DNA from: Hydnum rufescens UP504
Taxonomy: Eukaryota; Basidiomycota; Agaricomycetes; Cantharellales; Hydnaceae
Reading direction: 5' to 3'
Assembly (NCBI GenBank): GCA_014904985.1
Contig: MU129150.1
Location: forward strand, 1-23,200
DNA length: 23,200 bases
Shown: positions 1 to 10,053 of the stretch, in pieces
How the letters are laid out: every line of letters begins with the position of its first letter
How positions within the stretch are numbered: position 1 is the stretch's first letter
Position numbers and translations under genes: made by a program
The notes under the pieces: generated by a model
Databases searched by the model: none
Told to the model about the DNA's origin: nothing
Seen by the model: the letters and a program-made list of their open reading frames with translations, nothing else

Positions 1-1907
1 GATTGACATATGGGCGCTTAGGTCCCTTTTTGGCATCAAGCGGTTTGATTCCGTACTCCGCTGAGCTAATCGAAACCTCAACGTTCTTGACTCGTGGATC
101 CTCTGCCGTGACTGCACCCTCTGGTTTTAGTAGCAATCTGCAGCTGCCTACACAGCTCAAAGGAAGACCCAAGGACATCGCCGAGCCTAATGGATACTTG
201 TTTCTCCATCAAAGACTTGAACAGATCTTCACGTGTACAGCTTCTTGTAACTCGCTGGCGAATCGGTACGCGGGCGAAGCTCGCTTCTTCGGTAAGTCAT
301 CCTTTTCACGGACTGTGACATCCTCTAGTGTGGCCTAACCTTTCTTTTTGACTTAGGCTCTTTTTCCTTGTGCAAATCCATACCCGGCGGGTTGTGGACA
401 CAAGGACTAGTCGGCGTTCCATCACCCATCACGACATCTTCATCAGGAAGAGCTTTATCCCACTTCAAGATGGTTACGGGCTGCTTGACAGACTCAGGTA
501 AACCTTTCTGTTCATCCGATGCACGGGCATCGCGTTTGGACGAGCTAGGTGTCTTATCTTGTGGCAACGAAGTCTTTTGCTGACTTGCATCTTTACTAGG
601 GACTTCCACATAGGCGCGATTAGGTCGTTCGGATCGCTCGGGTCGCTTTCCTTTCAGATCTTCCTTATCGTACGCTCAGTTCTCTTCTGGCCTCGGTTTT
701 GCGCTCGTTCAGCCGGGAAAACATCGTACTCGTACTCCCCAAACGTCGCGAACTCGTGATTGAAGGAGTTGTACTTTGGTAAGTTATCCGCTTCAACATT
801 AGACGTGTTTGCTATCTGTTCCTGTAGGACTCGGGCGACGCCTCCTTTATCTATGTCGCCTCGAGGCAAATCCGATCCATCAAACTTCACAAGACGACCT
901 TCATGCGAAAACTTCAAGATTTTCTTCGCGATAAAGGCCTTGGTTTCCGGGCAGTCCCTCAGTGAGTGCCCGTTCTCTGTGCACATGAAACACGTTATTG
1001 ATGATCCAGAAGGCCTAGGAGGCCTCTTTGTTGACCTATCCGCCTCGATCGCGATCGTCAAACGGCCGATCTTATCGACAAGGTCGTCGATATTCGACTT
1101 AGACGAGTCCCCGGGCTCCTGTGCCTGGGGCTTAGCTTCCTGTTGGAGTTTTACGGTAGGTTCTTCTCTCTTGACCTTCGACTCAAGTCTAACGCGACGT
1201 TTCTTAGACTTAGATCAACTAGTATCTTTCTCGACATCCGAATCAGACATCGAGGACTCGTCGTCCGAATCCGAGGAACTCGATATGCCCGTCTCGCTCA
1301 AGACTTCCGGGCTTTCGTCATCATCAACAACATGGTAAAGATCTCGCTTAAGATGGGTTTTAACGGTACTAATAACCTCGTTCATAGGCGGGGGTTTCGT
1401 CAAGTCCGTCCATAATTCAAGATTCATGAGGACATTAGCGACGTTTTCACGAAAGGTACGAGGCTTTAAACCTCTCCAAAAATAGTTGTGTTTATCAGTC
1501 TCAGATAGAGACCGGCGGTCTTCAAGCGCCTTTGCAATAACTTTGAACTCGCGAATGTATTCATCAAACTTTTGGATAGACGTTAAATTACGACTCTTCC
1601 TAGCTAGTTTGATGAGATGGTCGAGTTTGTAATAGGGCTTTTCTTCCTCAGACGGATAGTACTCGAGCAATCGAGTCTTAAATACCGTCCAGTCGTCGCC
1701 TGAGTATTCATCGAGTGTCTCGATGAACCGCTCGGACTTAGTGTCACAATAACGAGTGATTTGGCGGACCATTTGGGCTGGTGTAAGGCCCGCCGTGAAC
1801 GTACAAAACTCGTATTCCGCGAGGAAATGTAAGATCCGTTTCCCAGTAAACCTGGGGGCGTCTCTGGAACGAGGTCCAGGCATGCGAGTGAATGTCGGTG
1901 AAGACAT
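1..1907 (-). pseudogene. Decayed Ty3/Gypsy-type Gag(-Pol) with zinc knuckle, runs off window
   Basis: Gag binds and packages retrotransposon RNA in cytoplasmic particles. Reading on the minus strand from ATG at 1907 (MSSPTFTRMPGPR...), residues 1-230 look like the basidiomycete Gypsy Gag/capsid domain (YCDTKSERFIETLDEY, KLDHLIKLARKSRNL), followed by an acidic serine-rich tail. A single in-frame TGA at 1215-1217 interrupts it. The same frame then continues through a basic linker to a CX2CX4HX4C zinc knuckle (CFMCTENGHSLRDC, near 970-1000). A frameshift near 660-700 leads to another open frame ending at 325, and more shifts follow towards position 1, where peptides such as AYRFASELQEAV and SIRLGDVLG resemble the Gag-Pol linker. 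No protease, RT or integrase is inside the window. The start codon lies 85 nt from the LTR end at 1993, as expected for a 5' leader. Family assignment is solid; the element is not intact. Confidence 0.85.
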
Positions 1908-1968
1908 TATTGAGACGTGAGAAATTGTTGCAAGTGTTGGTAATAGGGGTCCGAATTGAGATACTTGA

Positions 1969-1992
1969 GATCCCCTGTAAGGACCACCAATT
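1969..1992 (-). promoter_or_regulatory. Probable primer-binding site next to the LTR
   Basis: On the minus strand, directly downstream of the LTR end (CTTACA), comes AAATTGGTGGTCCTTACAGG. The TTGGTGGTCC form and its position between LTR and Gag are those of a tRNA primer-binding site for minus-strand DNA synthesis. I cannot say which tRNA is used. Confidence 0.5.
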
Positions 1993-2657
1993 TGTAAGCA
2001 GGATGGTTATTGAACCAATCCAACTACTGTCCACGATGTTGAGCCGGGGACGAAAGAGGGGATCACAGATCTAATCCGGATGTTCAGGTTCGAGTGGGGG
2101 AAGGTCTTTTGAACAGGGGAAATTGCAGTGAGCCAACAAAGCCCAAGCAATTAAGTGAGAATGTGTCTTTCAGTCAAATTACCACACCCTAAGAATCTCT
2201 TCTTGAGACCTTAGTCAAAGTGTAGTTAGAATTCGCTTTTTGTAGTGAGAAATCACCCAGGGACCAGCAGCTGTTCAAGGAGCTTCAAACTGGAGGGAGG
2301 GGGAGAACTAATGAATTTGTGTGCTAGCTGCACCTAATATACAATCCAGACTTCGACTCAATAGAAAGTGAAAAAGTCGGACTTAAGGGACACACAGAGA
2401 AAAAGAAATCAAGTTAAAATCTTCAAAACTGATGGAGATATTCCAATTTCAAGATAAAAGGGGAGATTGACACATTACATGCTATTCCTCCTTCAAACCT
2501 GGACAAATTCCCTTAAGGAAAAGTGGAATAGGTCGCCCTGAGGGTCTTCTCCATCGGACATAAGAGGGCCGGAAGTAATTCGCTATTTTGAATGGTGGAG
2601 CAAAGGGGGAGTCATGGGGAGGGAGTTGTCTTGTGAAAAATGGAGTTCGCGTCCGCT
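1993..2657 (-). repeat. Long terminal repeat (5' LTR of the Gag element)
   Basis: This segment is the reverse complement of 3375-4044 with many substitutions. Matching landmarks are AGCGGACGCGAACTCC at one end, CCTTAAGGGAAT and GACCTATTCCAC in the body, and TGGACAGTAGTTGGATTGG...CCATCCTGCTTACA at the other end. It reads TGTAAG at 1993 on the plus strand, so on the minus strand it ends CTTACA directly before the primer-binding site. The outer (5') boundary is taken from where similarity to the other copy stops and may not be the true terminus. It is richer in CpG than its inverted partner, which suggests a younger insertion. Confidence 0.75.
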
Positions 2658-3374
2658 CGTTTTGCCCTTGGTACCGTTCGATGCGCATTTTTAACAGCTT
2701 TCAGGGCATGGTCGTTTCGAGTCGATCCGATCAAAACTGACGGAGAAATTCGAAAAATACTCCTTCAGAGTATGAATCATGGCAAGATATTGTTACAGGG
2801 ACCGCATTTTTGATCCGTTCGTTTCGTGTTTGGTACCGTTCGATAGGTACGATTCGTATCTTTCTGGGCGCGGTCGTTTCGAGTCGATCCGATCAAAAAT
2901 GACGGAGAAATTCGAAAAATACTCCTTCAGAGTAGTGCAGCCCCTATCTGGATCATGTGATGGATCCGCGAGTCCAGAATTAGAACTAGGCCCGGTCCGC
3001 GTCATTACATAATCACAATTCATCGCCCTTAAGGCAATAGGATGGCTTGGAAGAGCAGGCAAGTCATCCAGACTTGAAGAAAGATGGCAAGTTGAATTGC
3101 CTTGTCCAAAGAAAATGGACTTGAAGTAGGGCATAAACTGCCCCTTTTTGATGAGGACTGTTGAAGTCCGACGGATAGTCAATAAATTGACTGGTAGACA
3201 TGGTAAAGGAATGAGGCGATATTATGGGTTGGAAAGGGGTAGGAATCCAATTGATTTCTTGAATAAACGAATAGCGATAAAATTAAATGAGCGCGGTGAC
3301 ATATAATTGATTCGTTCGTAGGGAAAATGGCCTCGGATGAGGATTTCTATGGTGTAGGGATTTATCCCTCCAAC
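2658..3374. repeat. Spacer between inverted LTRs with a ~120-bp direct repeat
   Basis: No gene is seen here. Two direct copies of a ~120-bp CpG-rich block lie at about 2656-2772 and 2817-2935. Both run from a TTGGTACCGTTCGAT core through GTCGTTTCGAGTCGATCCG to AAATACTCCTTCAGAGTA, with near identity over the last ~70 bp. The 2936-3374 part has no recognisable feature, and its short open frames on both strands are not coding-like. The block could be part of the retroelement end or of a separate CpG-rich insertion. Confidence 0.6.
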
Positions 3375-4044
3375 AGCGGACGCGAACTCCATTCTTCACA
3401 AGATAACTCCCCCCTCATGACTCCACCCTTGCTCCACCAACACAAATGACAAATTGGTTCTGGCCTTCTTAATTCCAATGCAAAGGGCACTCAGGGCAAC
3501 CTATTCCACCTTTCCTTAAGGGAATCTATCCAGTTTCAAGGGAGTAATGCCTTGTAAAGTGTTTTTTGCTCTTTTTCACTTGATTCTTGAATATCTCCAC
3601 CAGTTTTGAAGCTTTTAGCTTCATTTTTTTTTTCATTATGCTTCCCTTATCTCCACTTTTCTTCTGGAATTTTGAATTGTGGTCTGGAATGTATATAAAG
3701 GGGAGGGAGCATGTAAATATTTGGTTTTTCCCCCTATCACAGTCTGAGGCACTGAAGTATTGCCGCTGTCTGGAGGAGATTTCCCACTTGTCAAGACTGT
3801 GTACAGCTGCATTAAGACTGAATAGTCAAGAGGACAACTTCAGGGTGTGGCCTTGACATCTTAATTTTGTGACACTGATCTATTCCCTTGAGCAACCACT
3901 GTTCATTGGAATTTTCTAATAACCAGAAAGACCTTCATTTCCCTGGACCTGAATATTTGAATTGTCCCCATGGCTCCCTTCATTTGTCCTCTCCTCAACG
4001 ATGTGGACAGTAGTTGGATTGGTTTCTTAACCATCCTGCTTACA
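3375..4044 (+). repeat. Inverted second LTR (solo or truncated copy)
   Basis: This is an LTR of the same family as 1993-2657 but in the opposite orientation, ending CTTACA at 4044. It contains a TATA-like GTATATAAAGGGG near 3690. It is CpG-poor away from its first ~20 bases, so it is older or more heavily methylated than the partner. Immediately beyond it the KDZ transposase frame begins abruptly, which suggests insertion into, or deletion at, that transposase. No convincing target-site duplication is visible. Confidence 0.65.
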
Positions 4045-5471
4045 CCAGTCATTGTTGGCCACAATGAATGAATCTTGACATGCATTGTATGTTGCATTTG
4101 GCAAATTCATTCCAGGCTCAATCTCAGTAGCCTTGCCTCTGTCCATCAAGTTGGCTTCAGTTGTCTCCATCTCCTTTGCCTTTCGCTTATCCCCTGACTT
4201 TGGTCTGGAGGGGCATATGGCCTCAACCCTTTCCTCCCACACCCAGATCTGCAATTCACTAAGGAAGATAGTCCATGGTGAAGTGACTTCAGGGTCTAGA
4301 GACCTGGCCTGGCCTTTGTACTCCTGTCTTTGGTCTCTGTCCCGATTCCACTTCAACTGGAAGTTTGCATCCAGACACACAATGAGATCCACACTTGTGT
4401 TCCCAGCATCCATATCAAGGCCACCAAAACAGAGGGGACAAGCACATCAAAGGTAGGTGGCAGAACACTCTCATGGGTGGGAGATGGGACTACTGTTGGA
4501 GGTAGAGATGTTGCTGTGGGAAGTAGAGGAATTGGTAGAACTACTATCCTGCATTGCAGTAGGTCCTGTGGACATCTGCACATTTGGGTACTTGCACATG
4601 TGGACAGGTGACTTTTCATCAAGTGCAATTGTCCTACAGGATCCTGTTCCCCTCATATCATCAGTGATCCTATCCATCTCTCCATCCACAGGCTGTATGA
4701 GGACTTGATACTGTGCCAGGGCAGCAACAAACCATCACCACAAGGAATCTCCAGTTGAAAATTTGTGACCATGATTCTTGAGGTATTTCATGATGGTTGC
4801 TGCCCATGCTCTTTCATTTGGTGCAGAATGGACAAACAATATTGAGACTAACTCCAGCATATCCAAGCTCACAGCAAGCATAGGATATACTGGAGCACAT
4901 GGGAAATAGCCAATTTCCATGAGCTGCTCTGGTGCTGAATGGGAGTGGTTGCAAAGTGAGAGTTCAATATCATAGAGGGCTATATAATATACTGTAAGTC
5001 AAGGCATCATAACAGATGGGGGAAGTGATATGCATACCTTTGATCAAGACACACACAACCTTCAGAATCCTGTGATGTGTCATGCAGGAGCATACATTGA
5101 CAATCCCATGCTCTGGGAAACTTGGCAATCGGTGTGATGACACCTGCTCATGCTTCCAACACATAAATGGTCTTATGAGAATCGGTAGAACCATCTGGCT
5201 CCAGCATGTGGCTTGCACATGTTTCCACCTGGCATGCCTCAACTCTTTTGTTACAACATGGATATGTGGGTTGGGAGCCAGCCAAGGCTCATAATCAAGA
5301 TTAAGCTGGTATTGTGCAACAAACTCTGATGGAGTAGCACTATGGATGTCAAAGGAAAGTGCTGTATCTGATTGAGAGGCCAAAGGTTCTTGTGAGAACA
5401 CAAATCCAGAAGGGCCTTGTGCAACAACTTCAGTATTTTGCTTGACTTCAATGCAAATATTTCTTCATGGG
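4045..5471 (-). pseudogene. KDZ-type transposase (CxC1 cysteine cluster), truncated and nonsense-mutated
   Basis: KDZ (Kyakuja-Dileera-Zisupton) proteins are DNA transposases greatly expanded in Agaricomycetes. The minus strand shows, in order: an N-terminal region with ARWKHVQ...LIRPFMCW; a CxC cluster (CSCMTHHRILKVVCV); a 58-nt intron at 4980-5037 (GTATGC...ATAG) that keeps the frame; CNHSHSAPEQL then FPCAPVYPMLAVSLDMLE (CxC1 signature); CPLCFGG; VCLDANFQLKWNRDRD (catalytic-domain start); and NACQDSFIVANNDW. From 4979 to 4045 there is one frame, interrupted only by TGA at 4735-4737, 4471-4473 and 4447-4449, each where the family tends to have Arg. Several family Arg positions read Trp or Cys. 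The 3' half is lost at the LTR junction. Recognition is confident; the gene is dead. Confidence 0.85.
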
Positions 5472-5543
5472 ACCTGGCTATGCAATGGGCAATTTCAACA
5501 AACCACCAATTATTATACAAGTTTGGAGGATTCAGCAAGTATG

Positions 5544-5707
5544 TCAGACAGGATACCAAATGTTGGTGCAAAGCAACATGCAGCACTGAACTTGACAATT
5601 GTTGTGTGAAGAAAAAACACATCAGACAGGATACCGAGTGTTGGTACAAAGTGATGCCCAGCACTGAACTTGATGGTTTTTTTTTCACAAAACACATGTC
5701 AGATAGG
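5544..5707 (+). repeat. ~78-bp tandem repeat, third unit interrupted
   Basis: Units start with TCAGACAGGATACC at 5544 and 5622, and with TCAGATAGG at 5699 (periods 78 and 77). They share GTTGGTRCAAAG and CAGCACTGAACTTGA. The third unit stops after TCAGATAGG and resumes at 15879 on the far side of the module. The repeat sits just upstream of the transposase N-terminus, so it could be a subterminal repeat of the KDZ element. Confidence 0.75.
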
Positions 5708-5711
5708 CACC

Positions 5712-5777
5712 AGTAGACATACCAGGGATTAATCAACTCTCTTTAACTCCCAGTAGTGAGGGATGTATCACTGTCTG
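5712..5777 (+). repeat. Left terminal inverted repeat
   Basis: This 66-bp segment is matched by the reverse complement of 15811-15876 with about three quarters identity, including three perfect blocks of 12-18 bp. Its inner half also folds with 5778-5815: AACTCCCAGTAGTGAGGGATGT and the reverse complement of ACATCCCTCTAGGAGTT are alike. The left end is therefore itself an imperfect palindrome (5729-5815). Confidence 0.7.
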
Positions 5778-5850
5778 TAACACATCCCTCTAGGAGTTAA
5801 AGGCAATTGATAGATTACAAGGTCTAATGGGCAAGAAATGCATTGTAAAA

Positions 5851-5925
5851 TTGAGGCTGGGTTTGAACCCTCAACCTCTCAATCATCTGACTTAGCATCT
5901 CAACCAACTCAACCATGCAAGTCTC
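5851..5925 (-). other. tRNA-like / SINE-like sequence with A and B boxes
   Basis: On the minus strand, TGGTTGAGTTGG (5904-5915) fits a Pol III A box and GGTTCAAACCC (5859-5869) fits a B box, 34 nt apart. The segment between resembles a tRNA D-arm and anticodon arm (GAGATGCTAAG...ATTGAGAGG). Acceptor-stem pairing is poor and the anticodon is not clear, so a decayed tRNA or tRNA-derived SINE head is more likely than a working tRNA gene. Confidence 0.5.
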
Positions 5926-6321
5926 ACTTATTACTTCATCTCTTTGGCATTCCTTATACTGCCACTCTTGCCAAAAGCAGAACTCGACTGAGCCAGGATC
6001 AAACAATCCCTTTGGACAGCTTATGTCACCTTCCTGATTTGCCTTAGTGCCAGAAACAATGTAGATGTCCTTTTTTGGGATTCACTTTCCTGCCTTGATC
6101 TCAGAGTCATTTCTTATTGTGACTACAGTACAATTAAAAAACAAAAAAAAAGTTGTATGGAGAATGGGCCCCCTACACCCAGATTGGGCTTGCCCAGCCC
6201 ATCTCTGGGGACTGTATGGCTTGCGGATACCTGCATCATGGCCACAGGATGTGCAGCTGCCATGTTACTGGGTGGCGTCCACATGGGTTTTGATACAGGT
6301 GTTCCTATCAGATTGTGAGTG
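5926..6321. other. Gap between tRNA-like sequence and left array end
   Basis: No gene is seen. The inner part (from 6321 downwards) would be the last exon of the left array on the minus strand, after an acceptor CTGCAG at about 6323-6328. A short A-rich run lies near 6133-6150. Confidence 0.4.
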
Positions 6322-6363
6322 GCTGCAGGGAATTGGTTAGTTTAAAAAGAAATAGAAGTAGTG

Positions 6364-8456
6364 CCCAAAGAGCAGCTACTGCTGCTCTTTGGGTGCCATT
6401 GTACTTGCTGCAGTAAGAAACCTACAAGCTATTACCACACCTGCTGCAGCGGGTGTGTGGTCCTGTATTCAGTTCATTGTCATGTGATCTGGGTGGCTGC
6501 ACACATTTGTATTCATCTTGAACCTCATTGAGAGGGATATTGCACAGTGGAGGGTACCTAGAATAATAAAGATGTTAGTAAAGAAAAAAAAAACTGAAGA
6601 CATTGCCAAAAGAGCAGCTGGTGCTGCTCTTTTGGTGTCATCATACACACCATAATAAAAAACTTCCCTAATATTGCCACACCCACCAAAGCGGGTGTGG
6701 CATTGTTGCATTGTGGCTAGTCAAGTGTTTTGGTCTTGTGTGGCTGCAGGTGCACCTGTATTTTGCCTGGGTCTTGTCTGTGCATTCTTTGCATGGGGGT
6801 TTTGCAGAAGGAGAAAGCCTGGAATAATCAGTATGTTAGTTTAAAAAAAAATAACAGCAGCAACACCAAAAGAGCAGCTAGTGCTGCTCTTTTGGCATCA
6901 TGGTAAACCACATAATGAATCAAACTCACCTAGTGCCACACACCTGCTGAAGTGGGCATGTGGCACCATATTCAATTTGTTGTTGTGTAGGTTGCAGATA
7001 CTTGAGGGTCGGTGTCTTGGGTGGCTACACACATGCTGGTATGTCGCCCTGGGCCTTGTCTATGTATTCTCCAGGTGGGTGGGGTTTTATGGTGGGAGAA
7101 AAGACCTAGAATAATGGGCATGTTAATAATAATAATAATAATTGATCCAAGCAATGGCAAAAGAGCAGCTGATGCTGCTCTTTTGCCATTGTAGTACATG
7201 AGAAACTCACCTAGCAATACCACACACCTGCCGCAGTGGGTGTGTGGTGTCATATTTGACTTGCCGTGGCAGTCATTGTGGGTATTTGGGGGCTGGGCTT
7301 TCAGGTGCTTGCATATGTCTGTATTTTGCCTTGATCTTCATCTGGGCTCTTGGGTGGCTGTGTACATCGGTATTTTGCCTCAGGCCTCATCTGTGCTGGC
7401 TTCATGTGGGGTGTCACAGATGGAAAAGGAGCCTAGAATAGCGAATACATTAGTAAAAGAAAAAACAAATGCAAGCAGTGCCAAAAGAGCAGCTGGTGCT
7501 GCTCTTTTGGTGCTGTAGTGTACCCCATAAAATGAAACTCACCTAATTGTACCACATACCCACTGGAGTGGGTATGAGGCACCATATTTGACCTGTCATC
7601 GTGTACATTGCAGGTGTTTGGTGGCTGCATACATTCGTATTTCCCCTTGGTGCCATATTTAATTTGTTGTTGTGTACATTGTGGGTGCTTGGGGGCTGGG
7701 GATTTGGGTGGTTGCACACATCCAGTTTTGCCTTGGGACCCATTTGTGCTGGCTTTGGGTGGGTTTCACACAGGAAGGAGGGACCTAAAATAATGAATAA
7801 TATGTTTGTAAAAGAAAAAAAATTAGAAGCAGTGCCAAAAGAGCAGCCATTGCTGCTGTTTCAGCACTGTCATACATGCTATAACAAAAAACTCACCACA
7901 TACTACCACACCCGCCCAAGTGGGTGTGTAGTGCCGGGTTTTATCAGTCATTGTCTGGGTTGTGAGTGTTTGGGGACTGGGCCCTTGGGTCGGGTGTTGG
8001 CTTTCAGACGGGGTTCTGGGTGGCTGCATATGTCATCATTTCACCTTGGACCTTGTTTCTGCTGGCTTTGGGTAGGGTTTCACGCAGGGAGAAAGAACCT
8101 AGAATAATCAATATGTTAGTAGAAAAATAACAAAGAAACATCAAAAGAGCAGTGGGTGCTGCTCTTTTGGTGTTGTGATACACCCCGTAATACAAAAAAC
8201 TGACCTAATATTGCCACACCTGCTGAAGCAGGTGTGTGGTGCCATACTTGTTTCATTGTTGCATGGGTTGCAGATAATTGAGAGTTGGGGTCTTGGGCAG
8301 CTGTGTGCTCCCATATTTCATGGTGGGTGTTGTCTAGGCATTCTTTGGGTCAATTTCACAGAGGGAGAAAGAACCTAGACTAAGTAATACATTAGTAAAA
8401 AAAAAATAACATAAACAATGCCAAAAGAGCAGCTGGTGCTGCTCTTTTGGCATTGT
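6364..8456. repeat. Hairpin A family, left outer copies A1-A8
   Basis: Palindromes lie at 6364-6393 (A1), 6606-6635, 6866-6895, 7153-7190 (17-bp stem), 7481-7510, 7835-7864 (degenerate 3' arm), 8138-8174 and 8415-8456 (19-bp perfect stem, loop TGGT). The typical 5' arm is CCAAAAGAGCAGC and the 3' arm GCTGCTCTTTTGG, with a 4-nt loop. Each sits in an inferred intron, roughly midway between donor and branch point. A1 has CCCAAAG/CTTTGGG where the others have CCAAAAG/CTTTTGG, a paired A:T to C:G change. Confidence 0.95.
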
Positions 8457-8523
8457 AGTACACCCCATAATATAAGAAAACAGACCTGATATTGCCACAC
8501 ACCCGCCTTGGTGGGTGTGTGGC
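6434..8523. repeat. Hairpin B family, left outer copies B1-B8
   Basis: Palindromes lie at 6434-6461, 6676-6701, 6933-6966, 7219-7248, 7552-7579, 7902-7932, 8214-8239 and 8494-8523. Arms are CCACACACCYGC and GCRGGTGTGTGG around a 4-nt centre. Each lies at the 3' end of an inferred minus-strand exon, close to the donor. B5 (7552-7579) has ATACCCAC / GTGGGTAT in place of ACACCCAC / GTGGGTGT, a paired change. B7 lacks two bases of one arm. Confidence 0.95.
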
Positions 8524-8573
8524 ACCATATCGTGCTTCCTTCAGGTGACCTCAGTAGATCATGATGAGATGTT

Positions 8574-9219
8574 ACTCAATGCTGGTGATTGCCAGCCTCA
8601 AAAAAGTGCCCCAAGTATGGGCAGTACAAGGCTCATCTAAATAAATAATAGCTACCTACACATAGAATAATAATAATAATAAATATTTGTCTCATAAAAG
8701 TGAGGCAAAGAGGGATAGTGAGTCTCAGTTCACCAAGACACCATAGGGCACCAATGCAAAGTGGATTGGGGGACTTCCCTGCATCAGAATTGGCCTATAT
8801 TCGAATATGTTGGTGGGATGTGTGTGTAGCGCATGGCCAATAAAAAAAATTGGACATTCAGGTGATTTTCAATTTCTCATGCCTTTGATTCCCTATTTAG
8901 GGAATTGAAGGTGTGAGAAATTGAAAATTGCCTGAACATCCTATTTTTTTTTATCAGCCATGTGCTACACACACATCCCACCAACATACCTGAATATAGG
9001 CCAATTCTGATGCAGGGAAGTCCCCCAATCCACTTTGCATTGGTGCCCTATGGTGTCTTGGTGAACTGAGACTCACTATCCCTCTTTGCCTCACTTCTAT
9101 GAGACAAATATTTATTATTATTATTATTCTATGTGTAGGTAGCTATTATTTATTTAGATGAGCCTTGTACTGCCCATACTTGGGCACTTTTTTGAGGCTG
9201 GCAATTGCCAGCATTGAGT
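8574..9219. repeat. Palindrome P1 (646 bp), related to P2
   Basis: This is a near-perfect inverted repeat centred near 8896.5 (TTCCCTATTTAGGGAA). It runs from ACTCAATGCTGG to the matching CCAGCATTGAGT. The arms differ by a few substitutions and short indels. The right tip is itself a perfect 18-bp palindrome (TGCTGGCAATTGCCAGCA). The central ~50 bp, the GAATTGGCC block and the AAGTGCCCAAG tips are shared with P2. It interrupts the left array between B8 and B9 without a clear target-site duplication. It encodes no protein. It may be a foldback element or a promoter/head segment of the L1 array. Confidence 0.9.
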
Positions 9220-9545
9220 TGTTTGTTTTGATGCTTACCTCAGCTGCTTTCCTCAGTATATATGCACTCAACCCAAGACAGCCTGGTCAGTCAAGGGGGG
9301 GACCTAATTTAGGTACCATTTTCAGGACAGAAAATGGTACCTAATAGATCCCTCAGACAGTATGGCCAAAATATGGCCATTCCAATTCAGTTTTTGGGCC
9401 AATTCATGGCTGTGCTAGATTATATAATTGTTTACTATTTATTATTATTATTATATACATATTATCCCCCCTGGGGTCTGCCACCACAGGGGGGGTTGAT
9501 GTGGGTCTCAGGTTTGTAGGTGGTGGGCCAGGATAATAGATAACA
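9220..9545. other. G segment, left copy (GGTACC foldback, AT-rich core)
   Basis: This gene-free stretch contains a hairpin at 9309-9344 (TTAGGTACCATTTTC and its complement, loop AGGACA), a TGGCCAAAATATGGCC patch, ATT repeats and a C/G-run pair near 9466-9496. In reverse complement it resembles 13936-14300 (TTAGGTACCATT, TGGCCA patches, ATAATAATAAT). The same segment is therefore present in mirrored position in the right arm. Confidence 0.6.
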
Positions 9546-10053
9546 CATTAGTCAAAGAAAAGTACCTTAAATCCACCACACACCTGCTGCAGCAGGTGTG
9601 TGGCTTGTATGCCCCAGTCAGGGGCTTGGGCTCCATTTGGGCAGACCATCGAGGGGGTGTTCATGGTTTTTGTTCATATGGGTGTTTGCAGTTTTGTTCA
9701 CAGTTTTTGTTCATGTGGTCATGCAGGGTTTTGTCCCCAGTTTTTGTTTGTGGCATGTTGTTCAGGTTTGTGGTCCTGGGTCACACTGGGTTTTTGTTGG
9801 CGGGTCAGTGGATTCAAGCTTGATGGTGTAAGTTCATGTGTTCACTAAAATTAAAAGAATACATACATAATATGGCCACACACCCACTGCAGTGGGTGTG
9901 TGGCCCTATTCTCCTGCTCTTCTGGTCTGCAGTTTTGTATGGGTGGGGTTTTGTTGGTGGTGCACTCATTGGCTCAAGGTCTGTGGGTTCATGCACTGAG
10001 GTTGGACAGCTTGACCTAGAATAGAAATAAAATGTTAGTTATATCAAGACTTG

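Larger units (their letters stand above)
6322..8540 (-). ncRNA. Left outer array (L1): tandem exon/intron hairpin modules
   Basis: Read on the minus strand from P1 outward, this is a chain of about nine exons and eight introns. Inferred introns are 8375-8485, 8099-8204, 7785-7896, 7433-7542, 7106-7210, 6819-6929, 6558-6667 (donor GG instead of GT, so probably broken) and 6323 to ~6429. All are 105-112 nt. Most begin GTGAGT or GTCAGT, have a TACTAAC-like branch point and end in (T)TATTCTAG. Each exon holds a B palindrome just before its donor and each intron an A palindrome. Exon lengths (for example 242, 222 and 176 nt) have no common phase, and all frames are broken, so I call a spliced noncoding RNA or pseudogene. 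Transcription is inferred, not shown. Confidence 0.5.

Noticed and set aside
3..338. Plus-strand open frame at the window start.
   Set aside because: It is the antisense of the decayed Gag-Pol region, has no family resemblance and lacks an ATG start.
2793..3182. 129-codon minus-strand frame in the CpG-rich spacer.
   Set aside because: It spans part of a direct repeat, has no recognisable motif or start context, and its composition follows the repeat.
4447..4737. TGA read as an amino acid (alternative code or recoding) in the KDZ frame.
   Set aside because: TGA falls where relatives tend to have Arg, not Trp, and other genes show the same CGA-to-TGA pattern. Decay explains it without recoding.
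5851..5925. A functional tRNA gene.
   Set aside because: A and B boxes are good but the acceptor stem does not pair and the anticodon arm is degenerate.
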